Of a DNA stretch of 64,000 nucleotides, positions 21,373 through 32,799 are shown in pieces. The position numbers and the translations under genes are program-made. Origin of the DNA: Platycnemis pennipes (lineage: Eukaryota > Arthropoda > Insecta > Odonata > Platycnemididae); the NCBI GenBank assembly GCA_933228895.1, contig OW121853.1, positions 78,414,645-78,478,644 on the forward strand. The letters are read 5' to 3'. The notes under the pieces were generated by a model. That model made no database searches, was not told the origin of the DNA, and saw nothing but the letters and a program-made list of their open reading frames with translations. How positions within the stretch are numbered: position 1 is the first letter of the stretch; every line of letters begins with the position of its first letter.

Positions 21373-21602
21373 GAGCTGGTGGATAGATGAAGGTGAAGAA
21401 GGCCATTACTGGTGACCACTGAAGTGGCAACATTTAATTACACAACTGAAGTTCACTGTTTTACGCGAGATGAGGCGTGCCGCCAAGCGGGAGTAATTTG
21501 TTTCTTCAATCCAAGGCCCGAGAGATTAAAGTGAAAATGAAAGTTACACTCTTCCACATTATTTCATGAGGTAAACACTAATACGGTTGAAATACCCCAC
21601 GC

Positions 21603-21784
21603 TAGGGTGGCCCAAAAAAAAATTTTTTTTGAAATTTGGAAGTGCGGATGCATTTTCAGGTGCAATTTTATGAAACAAATACCTCACAAAACATTCAGTT
21701 CCATGGCACAATATTTGACCCTGCCGAATCGCGTTAAAAGATTTCCAGCTTTGATGTAGGCCAGATTGCCTACCATACAGGGGC
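21603..21784 (+). repeat. Left terminal inverted repeat
   Basis: TAGGGTGGCCC followed by an A-run, a T-run and GAAATTTGGAAG; pairs with 24440-24620. The arms differ at roughly one site in eight. Confidence 0.85.
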
Positions 21785-22257
21785 TTCCGTTTGCGTCCTC
21801 CTAAGATTGCATCAGAAAACCAAGACAAACAGTAGATATATCGTATGCAGATAGTAGGTTCCACATGTTGTGATGAAAACACATCTATCGCATTATACAT
21901 TTTGCTTATCTCCATAAATAACAGAATGGAAAGAGAATTAGCGTACACAGCAGTACTGCTATCATTTGGCGACTAAGTAAACTCCGTCCTTGCATTACTA
22001 GGACAAGACGGAACCAATAAAATTATACACAAATTCCCTAAAATAATGCGAGACTGCTTCATTGTCCTGAAATAACGCAAGAAGGCAACAAAAGTTCATG
22101 ATAACGACTGTATTGTTGCGCGGATCGAACCGGTACGGATGACTACAGTGGAAGGCGAGCGGCGAAGCGGTGGTGAATAAGTGAACGGAGTTTTTGAGTC
22201 AGGCAGCTGTGTGATTGTGAATTATTTTTCTACAAGGTAGTGTGATTTTACGTTGAA

Positions 22258-24306
22258 ATGGCTAAGAAGAGTAATGTGTGTATTACATAGGGAAAAACGA
22301 ATGTGTGGCTCGTTGGTGGCTGCATTGATGAAAACCTGACGAGGAATGGGAAACTACCAACACTGCGAGAAGTTCTTAAGAGTTTCTTCACAAGACTGCA
22401 CTCTACGCCTGGCACTACTGATTCCAAGACATCGCCAGACACACGATGAGCTCATTGATGGAAATTTGGGTTGAAGCAAATATTCCTACTCAAAATGCCC
22501 GTGATGCTACAGAAAAACTTGTGAATGTTTATAAGGAATACAGTAGGCTAGAAAAGGACAACAATCTGAGAAGTGATAAGCATTACTATAGAAGACAGCA
22601 ATTTAAAGCCAAGTTGGACCGTTTGTTTGACATTGGTCACAGGAGAGCTCTTGAGCTCATTGAAGTTGAAGATGACCGCCAATTTTACATTTCTATGCAG
22701 ATTGACCGCATATAATACATGGCTGGGAATGATAGAGAATGGTGCTCTAAGCAGGAGGTGAATCGTCAAAAAAACATTCAGGAACAGCTTGCGACAGAAA
22801 GGGCCCAAGCACGAAGCGAAAAGGAGAAGAATGAACTTCTTACCCACCAGCTTTCTGCCAAGGCTTCTTCTGAAGCAAGTACTGATGAAGATTGTGATGA
22901 GGGTAGGTAAAAATCGTCAAATAAAATTTGAGAGTAATTTTATTGATTTCTTTAACATAATATGTGTTATTACAGAATTTATAGCGAGCAAACCAAAGAA
23001 ACTCAAGATTCACGTTCCGAATGACTTTATGGTATCTGCTGTGTTAGATAGAACGCAGACATCTTCCGCTGGGGGATCGATGTTGATAAAAGCTGTACCT
23101 CAGGCCACTGTGAAATCGTTTGGACTTGAGGAACAAGAGGTACAAATAATAACTTCCCGTTCACAACTGCAAAGAAAACAGCCAGAATGTAGAGAAGATA
23201 TTGCCCTACTTATAAAGAAAGAGCTTGATCCTGACATTCCGATGGTCGTCCATTGGGATGGAAAGCTACTGCCCAGTAGTGAAGGTATTTATAGCAATTT
23301 TTTTTCTTACTAATTAACAATCTTCTGCATAGTATGTGGGCTTTTTGACCATGTATTGGATATTAATTCCATCTTTTAGATGCAGAAGCCAATACTGATC
23401 GTATGCCAATTTTAGTATCTAGAGAAGGGGTTGAGCAGATTCTTGGCCTTCCGGAGTTGAAAGAGGGCACTGGAATTTAGGTAGCTACTGTAGTGGTTGA
23501 ACTTTTGACTAGTAGGGAACTTCAGGAACGAGTCATAGGCCTGTCTTTGACACCACAAACGTGAATAGTGGACGAGTTAATGGAGCCTGTGTTCTTATTC
23601 AACAAAAACTTGGGAAAGAGCTGCTGGAGCTTGCTTGGAAATGAAGATGTTTGAAAAGCAATTGGGCATTTCAACCAAAGACAGTGACAACATGTTTCAA
23701 ATATGTTGCTTTATAGCTTCCGTGTATATTAAGTCCTGGTACACATGTCTAGTTGCATCTAGTGCATCAGCGCGTGATCTCGAGCTTCTGAAAACCCTCG
23801 CCAGCCACAAAGCAAACACTACCAAGCAGCTTTCAACAAATTCTACAACCATATGTGGTATTTATCAGAAACCTGTGTTCTTATTTTTATTTGACCGCCA
23901 TGTTCCCTTAGCTGATAAGAGGGCGATGGTTAGCTCTTTTGGAAAGGAAGGGTGGGATGTTTGGAGCCCCCGGGCGCAACTTCCTCCCAATCGTTGTATT
24001 CAGGACCTGAAACTGAGTGACTTTGCGTCTAGTAATTCTCGACGATTCTTCGACATTACGGGCATTGACCAAGGATTTTTGTCAAAGAACTCTGAAGAAC
24101 AGCTACAGGATGAAAGGTACATGAAAGGTTTCAAGATCATCAGACACATTAATTTTGTTAATGACACTGCGGAAAGGGGTGTGTCACTTATCAAAGATTA
24201 TATTTTGAAGAAAAACTCACTAAATATGAACGTGAGAGAGAGAACTTGCTGCTTGTGGTACAGCAACATAAGCAAATCTTCGATAAGTACGGAAGAGAAA
24301 AGGTAA
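22258..24306 (+). pseudogene. Broken transposase-like gene, four or more exon parts
   Basis: A possible start ATG is at 22258, with a stop at 22288. Parts: WLVGGCIDENLTRNG...REVLKSFFTRLHS (to about 22440), shift, then 22446-22712 with LFDIGHRRALELI and EDDRQF, stop at 22713, then 22716-22902. An intron with GT..AG ends (22903-22975) leads into VPNDFMVSAVLDRTQ and VVHWDGKLLPSSE; a second intron is 23285-23379. Next come RMPILVSREGVEQILGLPEL, a stop at 23478 and LSFDTTNVNSGRVNGACVL. A break near 23630 appears to remove the usual CRHH segment. The last part (23635-24306) ends with NFVNDTAERGVSLI. Candidate acidic residues are the D of HWDGK, the D of FDTT and the E of NDTAERG. Dead copy; the cut-and-paste role is inferred. 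Confidence 0.7.
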
Positions 24307-24439
24307 AGTTAATTTAAACCTTAGCCAACCCATTTAAAATTAAGAAACTCATTCAAAATAACAACTTTTATCACTACAGATTGTTTTCATTTCGGTTAAC
24401 CGCTAATTCTGCGGTAGAATCTCGAAAAATAGTATAATC

Positions 24440-24620
24440 GCCCCTGTAAGGTAGGCACATTTGTCTACATCCGAGCATGAAATTTTTAAACGCGATTCGG
24501 CAGGGTCAAATATTGTGCGATGGAACTGAATTTTTTATGAGGTGTATTATTCATAAAATTGCACCCGAAAATGCATCCGCCCTTCCAATTTTCAAAAAAA
24601 ATTTTTTTTGGGCCACCCTA
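24440..24620 (-). repeat. Right terminal inverted repeat
   Basis: The reverse complement starts TAGGGTGGCCC and parallels 21603-21784 to TACAGGGGC. The outer ten bases are identical. Confidence 0.85.
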
Positions 24621-24639
24621 ACCCCACGCCATTCACAGG

Positions 24640-25165
24640 TCATAGGTCACTGGCAATACAGTTCACATCTACGGAAGAATTTAATAGAAGAATCTGGTCG
24701 GGAATCATTACCAGATCGTAGGTTAAAGTACAGATTATATATTTTGCAGAAATTTAAAACAGACAGCTTTACTAAATATGTTACATATTTATTAACTACC
24801 CCTGCGTATTATGCTATATTCGACCAAATAAATAAAATTTGAGAGATGGATTGTCGTACGAATAAGTTTAAAATGTCGTTTTTCCCCGTCCTATAAGAGA
24901 AGAGGCAGCACAGCATAGGAATAGAAATATAGATGAAATATGGTTAGAGTAGTCTATAGTACATGTTGCCTTTATTAACAACCAATCCTGCTATTACTAT
25001 GTAGAAACTAACCATGTAGCTGCATGTGACCCTATCATTAGCATGTGTCCATGTAGTACCCTAGTTGCATGTCAATAGTACATACATGTTTGGTGATCTT
25101 CACCCCATGCCGCACACCCTCGCGGTGGCTTGCAGGGTATTGCTTGGATGTAGATGTACGGAAGG
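24640..25165 (+). mobile_element. CR1-like LINE fragment (version B) with RT C-terminus
   Basis: Forward frames give ESGRESLPDRRLKYRLYILQKF, TTPAYYAIFDQINKI, stop, then MDCRTNKFKMSFFP, matching ESLSDRRLKFRL...CRTDRFKMSFFP at 46903-47508. The version-B 3'-UTR follows, then the hairpin (CCCCATGCCGCACACCC, TGGCTTGCAGGG) and GGATGTAGATGTA at 25150-25160. It is 5'-truncated next to the 21603 transposon's target duplication. Confidence 0.85.
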
Positions 25166-25169
25166 TACG

Positions 25170-26005
25170 TTAAACACTGTGGGTTAATGTATTGGAATAG
25201 TTCTCTATAAGTTATATCAAACGCTGGTTATCAGATATGTATGAAAAGTCTCCAGGACTGTCCTGGTATGTCTTGAGGTAAAATCTTGATTCAAGGTCTT
25301 CCCATTTGAAAATATTATAATTTTTGGTACAACGATCATCGGTATGATACTCGAAAACGAAATAGTAAGTAAACACTATGGCCGTACTATAGATATGATT
25401 TTAAAAAGCAAGAAAAGTATGCGATAACTTTGAAATAAAGCCGAATCCTTATTACTAACATGCTTATCTCTCCAAAAACACAAAATATAATCCGGAACCA
25501 CAGGTTTCGCCAACGTAAATCACTCTCGATTTTTTTCTGTTTCACTGACCTTAATACACAGCTAAGTACACGGTTAACATCTAAGCTATGAATTATGTGA
25601 CATCGAATGATATTCGTACGATATTTCATGATTTTTTACAAGGCCTAAAAGGTTGATTTGTAAATAAATTATGCATATTCTGATTGTGGTTGTCTAGGCC
25701 GTAGTCGAAGCGAACGCATAACTCTTAACGTTGTTCCAATGAGTCGCTCGCAAAAAGTCGGTCCATTTACATTTAGCAAATCTGCTTGGATTTAGTTTGG
25801 ACTTGGATTTATCCTTTAGTAAAGGATAATACACTTACGGCAGTGAAAAGGATATTCACTAGATCACAGTTGAAACCACCGTGGGGGGCATTTGGATCCA
25901 CTTACCTGCGAAGAAAAAAGAACACATGCTATTAATAAAACAAGAATGGTTAAAAGACTAAACAAATAGGTACCTTATTGTAGAAGACACGTAAATATTT
26001 AAAGT
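25170..26005. other. No recognisable feature
   Basis: AT-rich, with short frames only. Confidence 0.4.
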
Positions 26006-26009
26006 AGAT

Positions 26010-26330
26010 AACAATTTCCATGACGCAGCACGAGTGATTTTCTATGTGATGAATACAGGAACTTGAGGCATATGCAACTACGGAAATAAAAGGCGGTACT
26101 TGAACAGACACAGCTTACTTCCGATATTTATAAAGGCCGAGTACAAATATGTGCGGAATTTCAACGCCACTTCCGATGCTGAGTTATATTTTAAGATCAC
26201 ATTCTATGAATAATAAAAGTTGAATGAGGGTTGAAAGTTGCATTAGTTCTTTTGAACTCGATAGACAGATACAACACGGGTAAATCCAAACTATGTTGGA
26301 TCACCATTTACTCTTCGGAGGAAAACAGAG
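26010..26330 (+). repeat. 320-bp inverted repeat, left arm
   Basis: It pairs with 28245-28567. Shared blocks in opposite order include ATAATAAAAGTTGAATGAGGG, GATAGACAGATACAACAC and ACTTCCGATGCTGAGTTA. The arms differ by substitutions and small gaps. It may be the end of a DNA transposon or one of two opposed copies of a dispersed repeat. Confidence 0.75.
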
Positions 26331-26544
26331 GTAAAACAATAAAATAAAGTGATCCCAAAATGTCAATGCGTACATCAGACGCAAAATGCCAATATCTAAC
26401 ACATTTCATAGTTTTTCAATGATTCCACACTCATATCAATATTTCTAACACGGTTACTTACACATGCGTGATGAATACATAAGTAACACCTTTCTCAAAA
26501 ATAATAAGTATTGCGGTCCATAGACGAAACATAGGATGTACAAT

Positions 26545-26633
26545 AGCAGAATTTCCACACGGAAAATATCCACCCTTACCGGGACTCGAACCTGGACCCC
26601 CTAATTCCCGGCCAGGTATTCTACCTAAATACA
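26545..26633 (-). mobile_element. tRNA-derived SINE, reverse
   Basis: In reverse: GGTAGAATACCTGGCCGGG, then GGTCCAGGTTCGAGTCCCGG (B box) and a short body ending GTGGAAATTCTGC. The same body precedes the B box region at 15176. Confidence 0.65.
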
Positions 26634-26878
26634 GGATGTAGTTATCATAAGTTTTCATGACTACGGACATCAGACATAAGAGCTACGAGCTAAGTAAGGT
26701 TCAGAATCGACTATCAAGGATTAGATAGCTGAAACCAAACAAAGGGTTGCGGTTGGAAATGTCATATTACAAACGTGTTCGAGCAATCCTTAGGCGTGTA
26801 AAATACGGTTCCGAAATAATTCTCCGACGTGCCGTAGTGAGAAAGTTGGAATACCGATCGCGGACCAGTATGGACTAA

Positions 26879-27259
26879 GTGGACGTGATCACCCTTTTCC
26901 GCCAAAGTTCGGCTCCGCCAACCTTGGGAACCACCTCCATCGTCCCACGACACCATAGCCGAGCGACCCCAGTGGTGGCCGATCCAAATCGAGACATCGG
27001 CACGGACGCCTTCGGGGCTTCACGGGGGAAACTGGATTTTTTTCCCGAGAATATGAATCCCGCAAAAGTTCATCGGATTCTGACCGGGACCAAGAGGTTC
27101 AACGTGGGCAGAGACATGGGCGGGTGTTTCATCTATGACCGCAGAGCAGTCCTGCGAACCACCTCGAGTGTGCGAAGCAGGGAGTGTGTGACTACGAAAT
27201 ATATACTAAAAGTAAAAAAAATACCACTTAAAGAGGGATTACTAGGGAGGGAGGGATAA
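26879..27259 (+). other. Unassigned GC-rich 126-codon frame
   Basis: Open from 26879, with a mixed composition (TDAFGASRGKLDFFPENMN) and a sudden GC rise relative to both sides. I recognise no domain. It could be a host exon or part of whatever lies between the inverted arms at 26010 and 28245. Confidence 0.2.
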
Positions 27260-27795
27260 GGGACGATACGATAATTATATTAGCGTAACCAGTCTATTAA
27301 ATGAATTGAAATGGGAATCATTGTCAGATCGCAGGTTGAAATTTAGACTTAATCTCTTCCACAAATTCCAAGGCAATATTTTCAGTGATGATGTTGAAAA
27401 TATTTTGCGAACCCCAACTTACTACGGCAGACTGGACCATAATCATAAAGTTAGAGAAATTGATTGCCGAACTGACCGATTCAAAATGTCCTTTTTTCCT
27501 CGCACAATAAGAGATACGAATAACGGTAAATATGTCCTATCGGAGAGTAGCAATGAATAGCATTGGTAGCTGCATGTTGGTATGAGTACTTAAAGATAAC
27601 CCTACTAACAGAATGTTTTTGCATGTTTTCTTTGCAATTTCTATCTTTTTAAATAGTGTAGTTCTGACTACTATATTAATACTATTCCTTTTTTATGCAT
27701 GATATGTAGTGCATGTTTGGTGAGCAATCACCCCCTGCCACACACCCTTGTGGTGGCTTGCAGGGTATTATGTAGATGTAGATGTAGATGTACTC
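27254..27795 (+). mobile_element. CR1-like LINE fragment (version A)
   Basis: The coding end is clean: MKWESLSDRRLKFRLNLFHK (from 27306) to RDTNNGKYVLSESSNE and a stop at 27560, almost the same as 46903-47508. The version-A 3'-UTR follows (TGCATGTTGGTATGAG, TGCATGATATGTAGTGCATG), then the hairpin and four GATGTA-like units. Confidence 0.9.
27306..27560 (+). pseudogene. CR1-like reverse transcriptase, last 84 codons
   Basis: The frame is intact for the extreme C-terminus only; catalytic motifs lie upstream and are absent. It ends at the same residue as the copy at 46903, which supports the stop as the true end of ORF2. Confidence 0.8.
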
Positions 27796-28244
27796 ATCGA
27801 CATCATAGGGGGCAGACTGCAAAGTTCACGCTTTAAACCACATGCTAGAAAATGTGTGAATATAATAAATACAGATGTTTTACATTTACAGGTTCATGCA
27901 GGCATGCTAATAAAATCTATATATCTGCATCAAATTATTTCTCCTGCAACTTCACTTTAATCTATTATTGTTCCTAACAGTACTCGGAAAAAATAACATT
28001 TCTAAGCTATCAGGTCTACTCTATACATCTCTTGAATTTGTATCGTTATAATGTAACCTACCATATTGAGCGGGGTTTGTAAGATAACTTTACCGTCTTA
28101 ATAAAAGTTACCAGCAAATCGAAATGTGAGATGCATAAATAACCTTGCATCCAACATAAACAACGAAGAAGAACGGATTATTATCAGCAGGAGACGGTTT
28201 TGTTGATTTTAATCGTAATCGTTGATTTAACTATCTATTCTTGT

Positions 28245-28567
28245 TTAAACTCAGTGTTCCTCCGACGAGTAAATGGTTATCTAACAGTAGTTTGGACTTA
28301 CCAGTGTTGTATCTGTCTATCTTGTTCAAAAGGACTAATGCAACTTTCAGCCCTCACTCAACTTTTATTATTCATAGAAAGTGATCTTAAAACGTAACTG
28401 AGCATCGGAAGTGGTGCTGAAATTCCACGCATATTTGTACTCTGCCTTTAAAGTTATCGGAAGTAAGCTGTGTTTGTTCACATTCCGTCTTTTAATTCCG
28501 TAGTTGTATAATCCTCAAGTTTCTGTATTAATGATATTGAAAATCTCGTGCTGCGTAATGGAAATTG
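28245..28567 (-). repeat. 320-bp inverted repeat, right arm
   Basis: Reverse-complement partner of 26010-26330. The pair encloses a SINE, the GC-rich frame and a CR1-like copy, about 1.9 kb in all. The stretch just inside (28130-28205) also resembles 40570-40625 next to the copia insertion. Confidence 0.75.
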
Positions 28568-28829
28568 ATACGATCGAAAATCAATAACTAATTCGAGGTA
28601 TTGTAAAGTGTAAATACGTTCATATCAATTATCTTTTCTGATTTGCGCATACAATTCCTTTCATTACAACCACCCATCAAAATACTAAATAATTATTTTT
28701 GCGGGAGAAAGGTTGACTGTTTGAAAGTTTCGCACGTGTTTACTGCTGAAATATATTCACGGTAGCGTGCCAAAGGTCCAAACCAAATACACTCATGCGA
28801 TTACATCATCCGAATCCAAAATACTGGCA

Positions 28830-29335
28830 GCATATTCTTGGGTTGGGAGGGAGGCGAGGGATTGGCCTGAGGAAAGGGGATGAAACCCAGAGGTTTCCCT
28901 CCTCAGTCCGTCGCCATCCCGAACTACCCTCTCCTCCCTCCTCACAGAGCTCCTGCGGTTTACCCGAGCGTGATGAGGCGTAGCGATGCGAGGCGAGAAT
29001 AAGATTGAATGAGAGACGTGGGGAGGAAGGGCGGAGGAAAAGGGGAGGTGAGAGGGGGATGGAGAGAAAAAACATGGGGGTTAGGGAGGGGGATGTTTGG
29101 GAGCCAATAAGGAGAGGGAGAGATGAGATGAGACGCCGAGAGGAACCGAAGGAGGAGGGAGGTATAAGAAGGGAGAGAGAGACGCCTTTTCCCTTCTGCA
29201 TTTCCAGGGGGAAGAGTCCGGAAATTCCACCTCGAAAGGAAAACAACTCCCGACGCCGTGTAACTGCTTCCCTACGCCTTAAATGTTCGCTATCTAGACT
29301 CTGAAACACCCCATTAGGTTTTATTTCACTTCGGG
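28830..29335. other. GA/CT-rich CpG block
   Basis: The plus strand is purine-rich (GGAGGGAGGCGAGGG and similar). A 178-codon reverse frame spans it but is low-complexity Ser/Pro/Leu, so it is not called as a gene. Confidence 0.4.
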
Positions 29336-29339
29336 GAAA

Positions 29340-29705
29340 CAATTAAGCGGAGGTCGGTAAGTCTATTTAATGTTAAGCAGGACATCACAATAATCTGATG
29401 AATTCCTATCAATAATAGGAGGTCATGAAAAGCAATGGTAACCTTTAGGTGGATTTAGTGTATGCAAAGCAGTCTGTAGTTCACCTGGGATATGTTCTCT
29501 GCACTATGAACTCACCTTAACTGCACTCTTGCTTGCCAAATGGCGATTAAAATTTAGGGAATTTCAACAAAATCCCAAACATCAAGAAAACATTTTATTC
29601 CCTCGTATGCACTAATCATTTGGTTGTGTGGTTGTTGGATACACAACTAAGAGGCTTTTATGGTAAAGTGTAATTTTCCTTATTATTATATGGACGTAGA
29701 ACACA
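29340..29705. other. No recognisable feature
   Basis: Nothing recognised. Confidence 0.4.
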
Positions 29706-29709
29706 CCGG

Positions 29710-29780
29710 GTGATAATTAACCCCTTTCCACACACCATTGAGGTGGCTTACAGGGCTATTAATAGATATAGATGAATAAC
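29710..29780 (+). mobile_element. CR1-like 3' terminus
   Basis: GGTGATAATTAACCCCTTTCC, CACACCATTGAGGTGGC and TTACAGGG, then TAGATATAGATGAA. Confidence 0.65.
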
Positions 29781-29797
29781 AATGGTCCTGGAGGATT

Positions 29798-29950
29798 TAC
29801 ATCTACATCTGCATATACGTATTACCCTGCAAGCTACCATAAATGTGTGTGGCAGGGGGTGAGTTCACACAAAATATGACTAGCATATCAGGTATAAAAA
29901 TGATTAGTAGGTACCTAATTATATTCTAGTGTAGTCTATATTATAAAAGA
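29798..29950 (-). mobile_element. CR1-like 3' end, reverse
   Basis: ACATCTACATCTGCATATACG, TACCCTGCAAGCTACC and GTGTGTGGCAGGGGGTG, then 3'-UTR resembling version A. It lies back to back with 29710-29780. Confidence 0.75.
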
Positions 29951-29954
29951 TCTT

Positions 29955-31295
29955 ACGGGTTAGAATTCGACTTCGACGGCGAATTTTAGGCCTGTTTTAA
30001 GGTTAATAACATAGGCTGGGTGGTGGTAGGTGCCTTAACGTTTAAGCACTTTAAACCTAAGTCTAATACGATCGAATCCTGCTCTTGAGTTAGATGGGGA
30101 TTTGGGTTAGAAAATGGGGTCTGAGTCAAACGATGACGAATGAATGAACTAAACCGTTCCATAGACATGACTAGCAATAAGAATGTGTTAAAAATCGATT
30201 TGAGAAAGTTACTAGATCATGGACCATAATACCTACGCTTCATGTAAGAGATACAAGGATACGCGAATTTACAAATTGGAATTAACTTTATGAAATGAAG
30301 TCTAATTTGAGTGAAAAGCAAAGATTTTTAACGATTTTCTAAATGTTGTCTATTTTGGTGTTTTCGCCATAAAAAGGAAGCCGCGGTCAATAGGCATAAA
30401 ACGAATGACTAACATCGCAAGCCTCAATTCCTCCTAGTCGATAACCACATGCATTCACCAAATTTAGGCCAAAACAAAAAAGTAACACAATATATGTACC
30501 CATGGTTCATGATAATTTTATTTTAAATATTAGTTTTAAGTATAATTAGTCACATCCAATTTATCTTGACATGCAGAATAGTCAATGTAATCCGAAACTG
30601 TGCTCATATTATAATTGGACAACCCAGATACATCAAGTACTAATCTTAAATTCACCCATATGAAAGATTTGTTATTTATCCCGCTGAGATAAATCACTCA
30701 CTTTACATCAGGTGCGAGTCATGTGACCAGTCTTTATTATACGATTTTGGATTCATGAATAAATAGCCCGACCGATATTTGTTCAACACCTAGGAGAAAC
30801 TTCTAGCTATTCACGCCCACTAATTGAGTCAAGCCCGCGTCAAAACCTAATGAAGCAAAAAGAGTTGGCTGATAGTGGAATTTTTATTTTTTGAAAATTT
30901 TAATAAGAATGAAGCTTCCAACTTGATGAGTTAATTAATCTGCTTGTCAATGGGAGCACCACCCGGAAAATCTATGGCGTGCGAAGGCTGTATTTATGGA
31001 AATGAAGAGGAAATTTTCCATCAAAATGTAAAGAAAAATTAAGAAACAAACGCGTCGAGGTCCACTCCTATTTAGAGCTTGGAAAAGGTGCTCAAGGTGC
31101 CCCTTTCTTACCTCCAGGGCCAAAGGCGATCCCGGACATAAGCTTTGAACACAGCTTAAGTCACCTCTCAATGAAATATTTCATTTTAGTCTACAGAGCG
31201 CGAAAACATAAAACAGCGAGTTCCCGCACAAAATACCAGTACATGAATACACTTGATTCCTAGTGCAGGAAAACCTCTGTACAGGCTCCATATTG
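29955..31295. other. No recognisable feature
   Basis: AT-rich with only short frames; no repeat relation noticed. Confidence 0.4.
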
Positions 31296-31299
31296 AAAG

Positions 31300-31362
31300 C
31301 TATATCCCCTATCGCACACTCTCGAGGTGACCTGCAGGGATATATATCTAAAGACTAAATTC
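31300..31362 (+). mobile_element. Degenerate CR1-like 3' terminus
   Basis: ATCCCCTATCGCACACTC, GAGGTGACCTGCAGGG; the tail is eroded. Confidence 0.45.
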
Positions 31363-31789
31363 TCTAAGAGAACTTTAAAGAAAAATTTTTTCCAGCGATA
31401 AAGAAATATTATCTACTAATAAATAGGTTGGTTCAAAGAGAGAAATTGCTACACATAGAATTTTAAATAGCCATCTTTTCGAATAAAGTAAGATATAATA
31501 AAAAATTAAATCTATATTACCCAAGAGTTAGTTAGCTAAGATGCGTATCTCAGAGTTAACCTTTTTTTACTTGTATGCATGATATACTAAATATGAGCTT
31601 TTATTATACAGGCTTTTATTCTGTTGCATAATTAGCGTATAACTACATATAATTGTATATTATTAGTACTGCACCTATCCCAACGGATGGTAGCTTGTCA
31701 CTAGATAATGTATTTCGTTTTAGCAGTTTTTATCCGAGGATGAATTTGAGTTAATTTAAGCTAGAAATGTAACCTAAAATCTAGTTACC

Positions 31790-31880
31790 ACCAATAAAAG
31801 TTTTGAATTGACAACAATTCTATCCCTTTGCTACGCTGCCTATTGTGCTCTCTTATCGTACGCGGGATTTAAGCACGTTT
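31790..31880 (-). mobile_element. CR1-like version-B fragment, reverse
   Basis: CTATCCCTTTGCTACGCTGCC and TATTGTGCTCTCTTATCGTAC match 6740-6785. Confidence 0.55.
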
Positions 31881-32034
31881 GAATTAAATACTTACACATA
31901 ATAAATGTTTGTAGTGCTTCTCTAATAATTCTTTGCATGTTGGATTAAAAGCAGAATTTGTAGTGTGTGACCAAAATAATATTCATAGAAATATCTCATT
32001 AAGTAGGTAGTGTAAGTAAACTTTAGTGCACACA

Positions 32035-32112
32035 CGTGCATTTTTTATTATGGTTCACCCCCTGCCACACATCCTCGATGTGGCTGCAGGATAGTCAGTA
32101 TATATATATATA
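32035..32112 (+). mobile_element. CR1-like 3' terminus with TA tail
   Basis: GGTTCACCCCCTGCCACAC, CCTCGATGTGGCTGCAGG; the usual GATGTA tail is replaced by a TATATA run. Confidence 0.65.
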
Positions 32113-32126
32113 AACATTAGTGCATG

Positions 32127-32204
32127 CACGTAGAGAGGACGATGATGTATAGCACGTAGAGAGGACGATGATGTATAGCACGTAGAGAGGACGATGATGT
32201 ATAT
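32127..32204 (+). repeat. Three tandem copies of a 26-bp unit
   Basis: CACGTAGAGAGGACGATGATG plus TATAG repeats exactly at 32127, 32153 and 32179, directly between two CR1-like copies. Confidence 0.9.
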
Positions 32205-32698
32205 TAAGTATTTTAACCAGTTTATCAAATTTATTAATGTGGGAATCATTGTCAGATCGCAGAATGAAATTTAGACTTTAATCTCTTAAATAAATTCCAA
32301 GATAATATTTTCAGTGCTGACGCCAAAAATATTTTTCGGACCCCAACTTACTCCGGTAGACTGAACCACAATCACAAAATTATATAAATTAATTGCCGAA
32401 CTGACAGATTCAAAATGTCCTTCTTTCCTCGTACAATTAGGGATATGAATAGCGGTACGAGTGTATCAATTTATAGCATAGGTAGTGGCATGTCGGTATA
32501 AGGAACTTAAGCTAACCCAACTAACTGCATTATATTGCATGCTTGCTTCGCTATTTTTTTCTATTTTTACAAATTAAAGTTTAAGCTGGTATATTATTAC
32601 TAATTATTTATGCACGATATGTAGTGCATGTTTGGTGAGAAATCACCTCCTGCCACACACCTTTATAGTGGCTGGCATGGTATTATGTAGATGTAAGT
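32205..32698 (+). mobile_element. CR1-like LINE fragment (version A)
   Basis: It starts in the coding end (GGGAATCATTGTCAGATCGC, CCGAACTGACAGATTCAAAA) with shifts and stops, then the version-A 3'-UTR, hairpin and TTATGTAGATGTA. Confidence 0.85.
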
Positions 32699-32699
32699 A

Positions 32700-32778
32700 C
32701 ATTGTTGATGATAACTCACCCCCCGCCATACACCCTCAAGGTGACTTTACAGGGTAGTCAGTAGACGTAGATGAAGCC
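32700..32778 (+). mobile_element. CR1-like 3' terminus
   Basis: AACTCACCCCCCGCCATACACC, CAAGGTGAC, TTTACAGGG, then AGACGTAGATGAA. It abuts the copy ending at 32698. Confidence 0.65.
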
Positions 32779-32799
32779 GTAACTCCAATTAAACATTGG

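Larger units (their letters stand above)
21603..24620 (+). mobile_element. 3.0-kb DNA transposon with long inverted ends and 9-bp target duplication
   Basis: Terminal inverted repeats of about 180 bp (21603-21784, 24440-24620) start TAGGGTGGCCCAAAAAA and stay similar through GACCCTGCCGAATCGCG and TACAGGGGC. ACCCCACGC lies directly outside both ends (21594-21602, 24621-24629), a perfect 9-bp duplication. The interior encodes a broken transposase-like protein with introns. It resembles uncharacterised proteins repeated in many invertebrate genomes (HWDGKLLP and CRHH-type motifs); I cannot assign the superfamily. The 9-bp duplication would suit MULE- or Merlin-type elements more than hAT. Confidence 0.85.

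Noticed and set aside
22258..24306. Treating the frames at 22446, 22789 and 23635 as separate host genes
   Set aside because: They lie between matched inverted repeats with a target duplication and join through two GT-AG introns, so they are parts of one broken transposase gene.
28806..29342. 178-codon reverse frame, one of the longest outside the transposons
   Set aside because: Low-complexity Ser/Pro/Leu composition produced by a CT-rich strand; no domain, and the opposite strand is also open.
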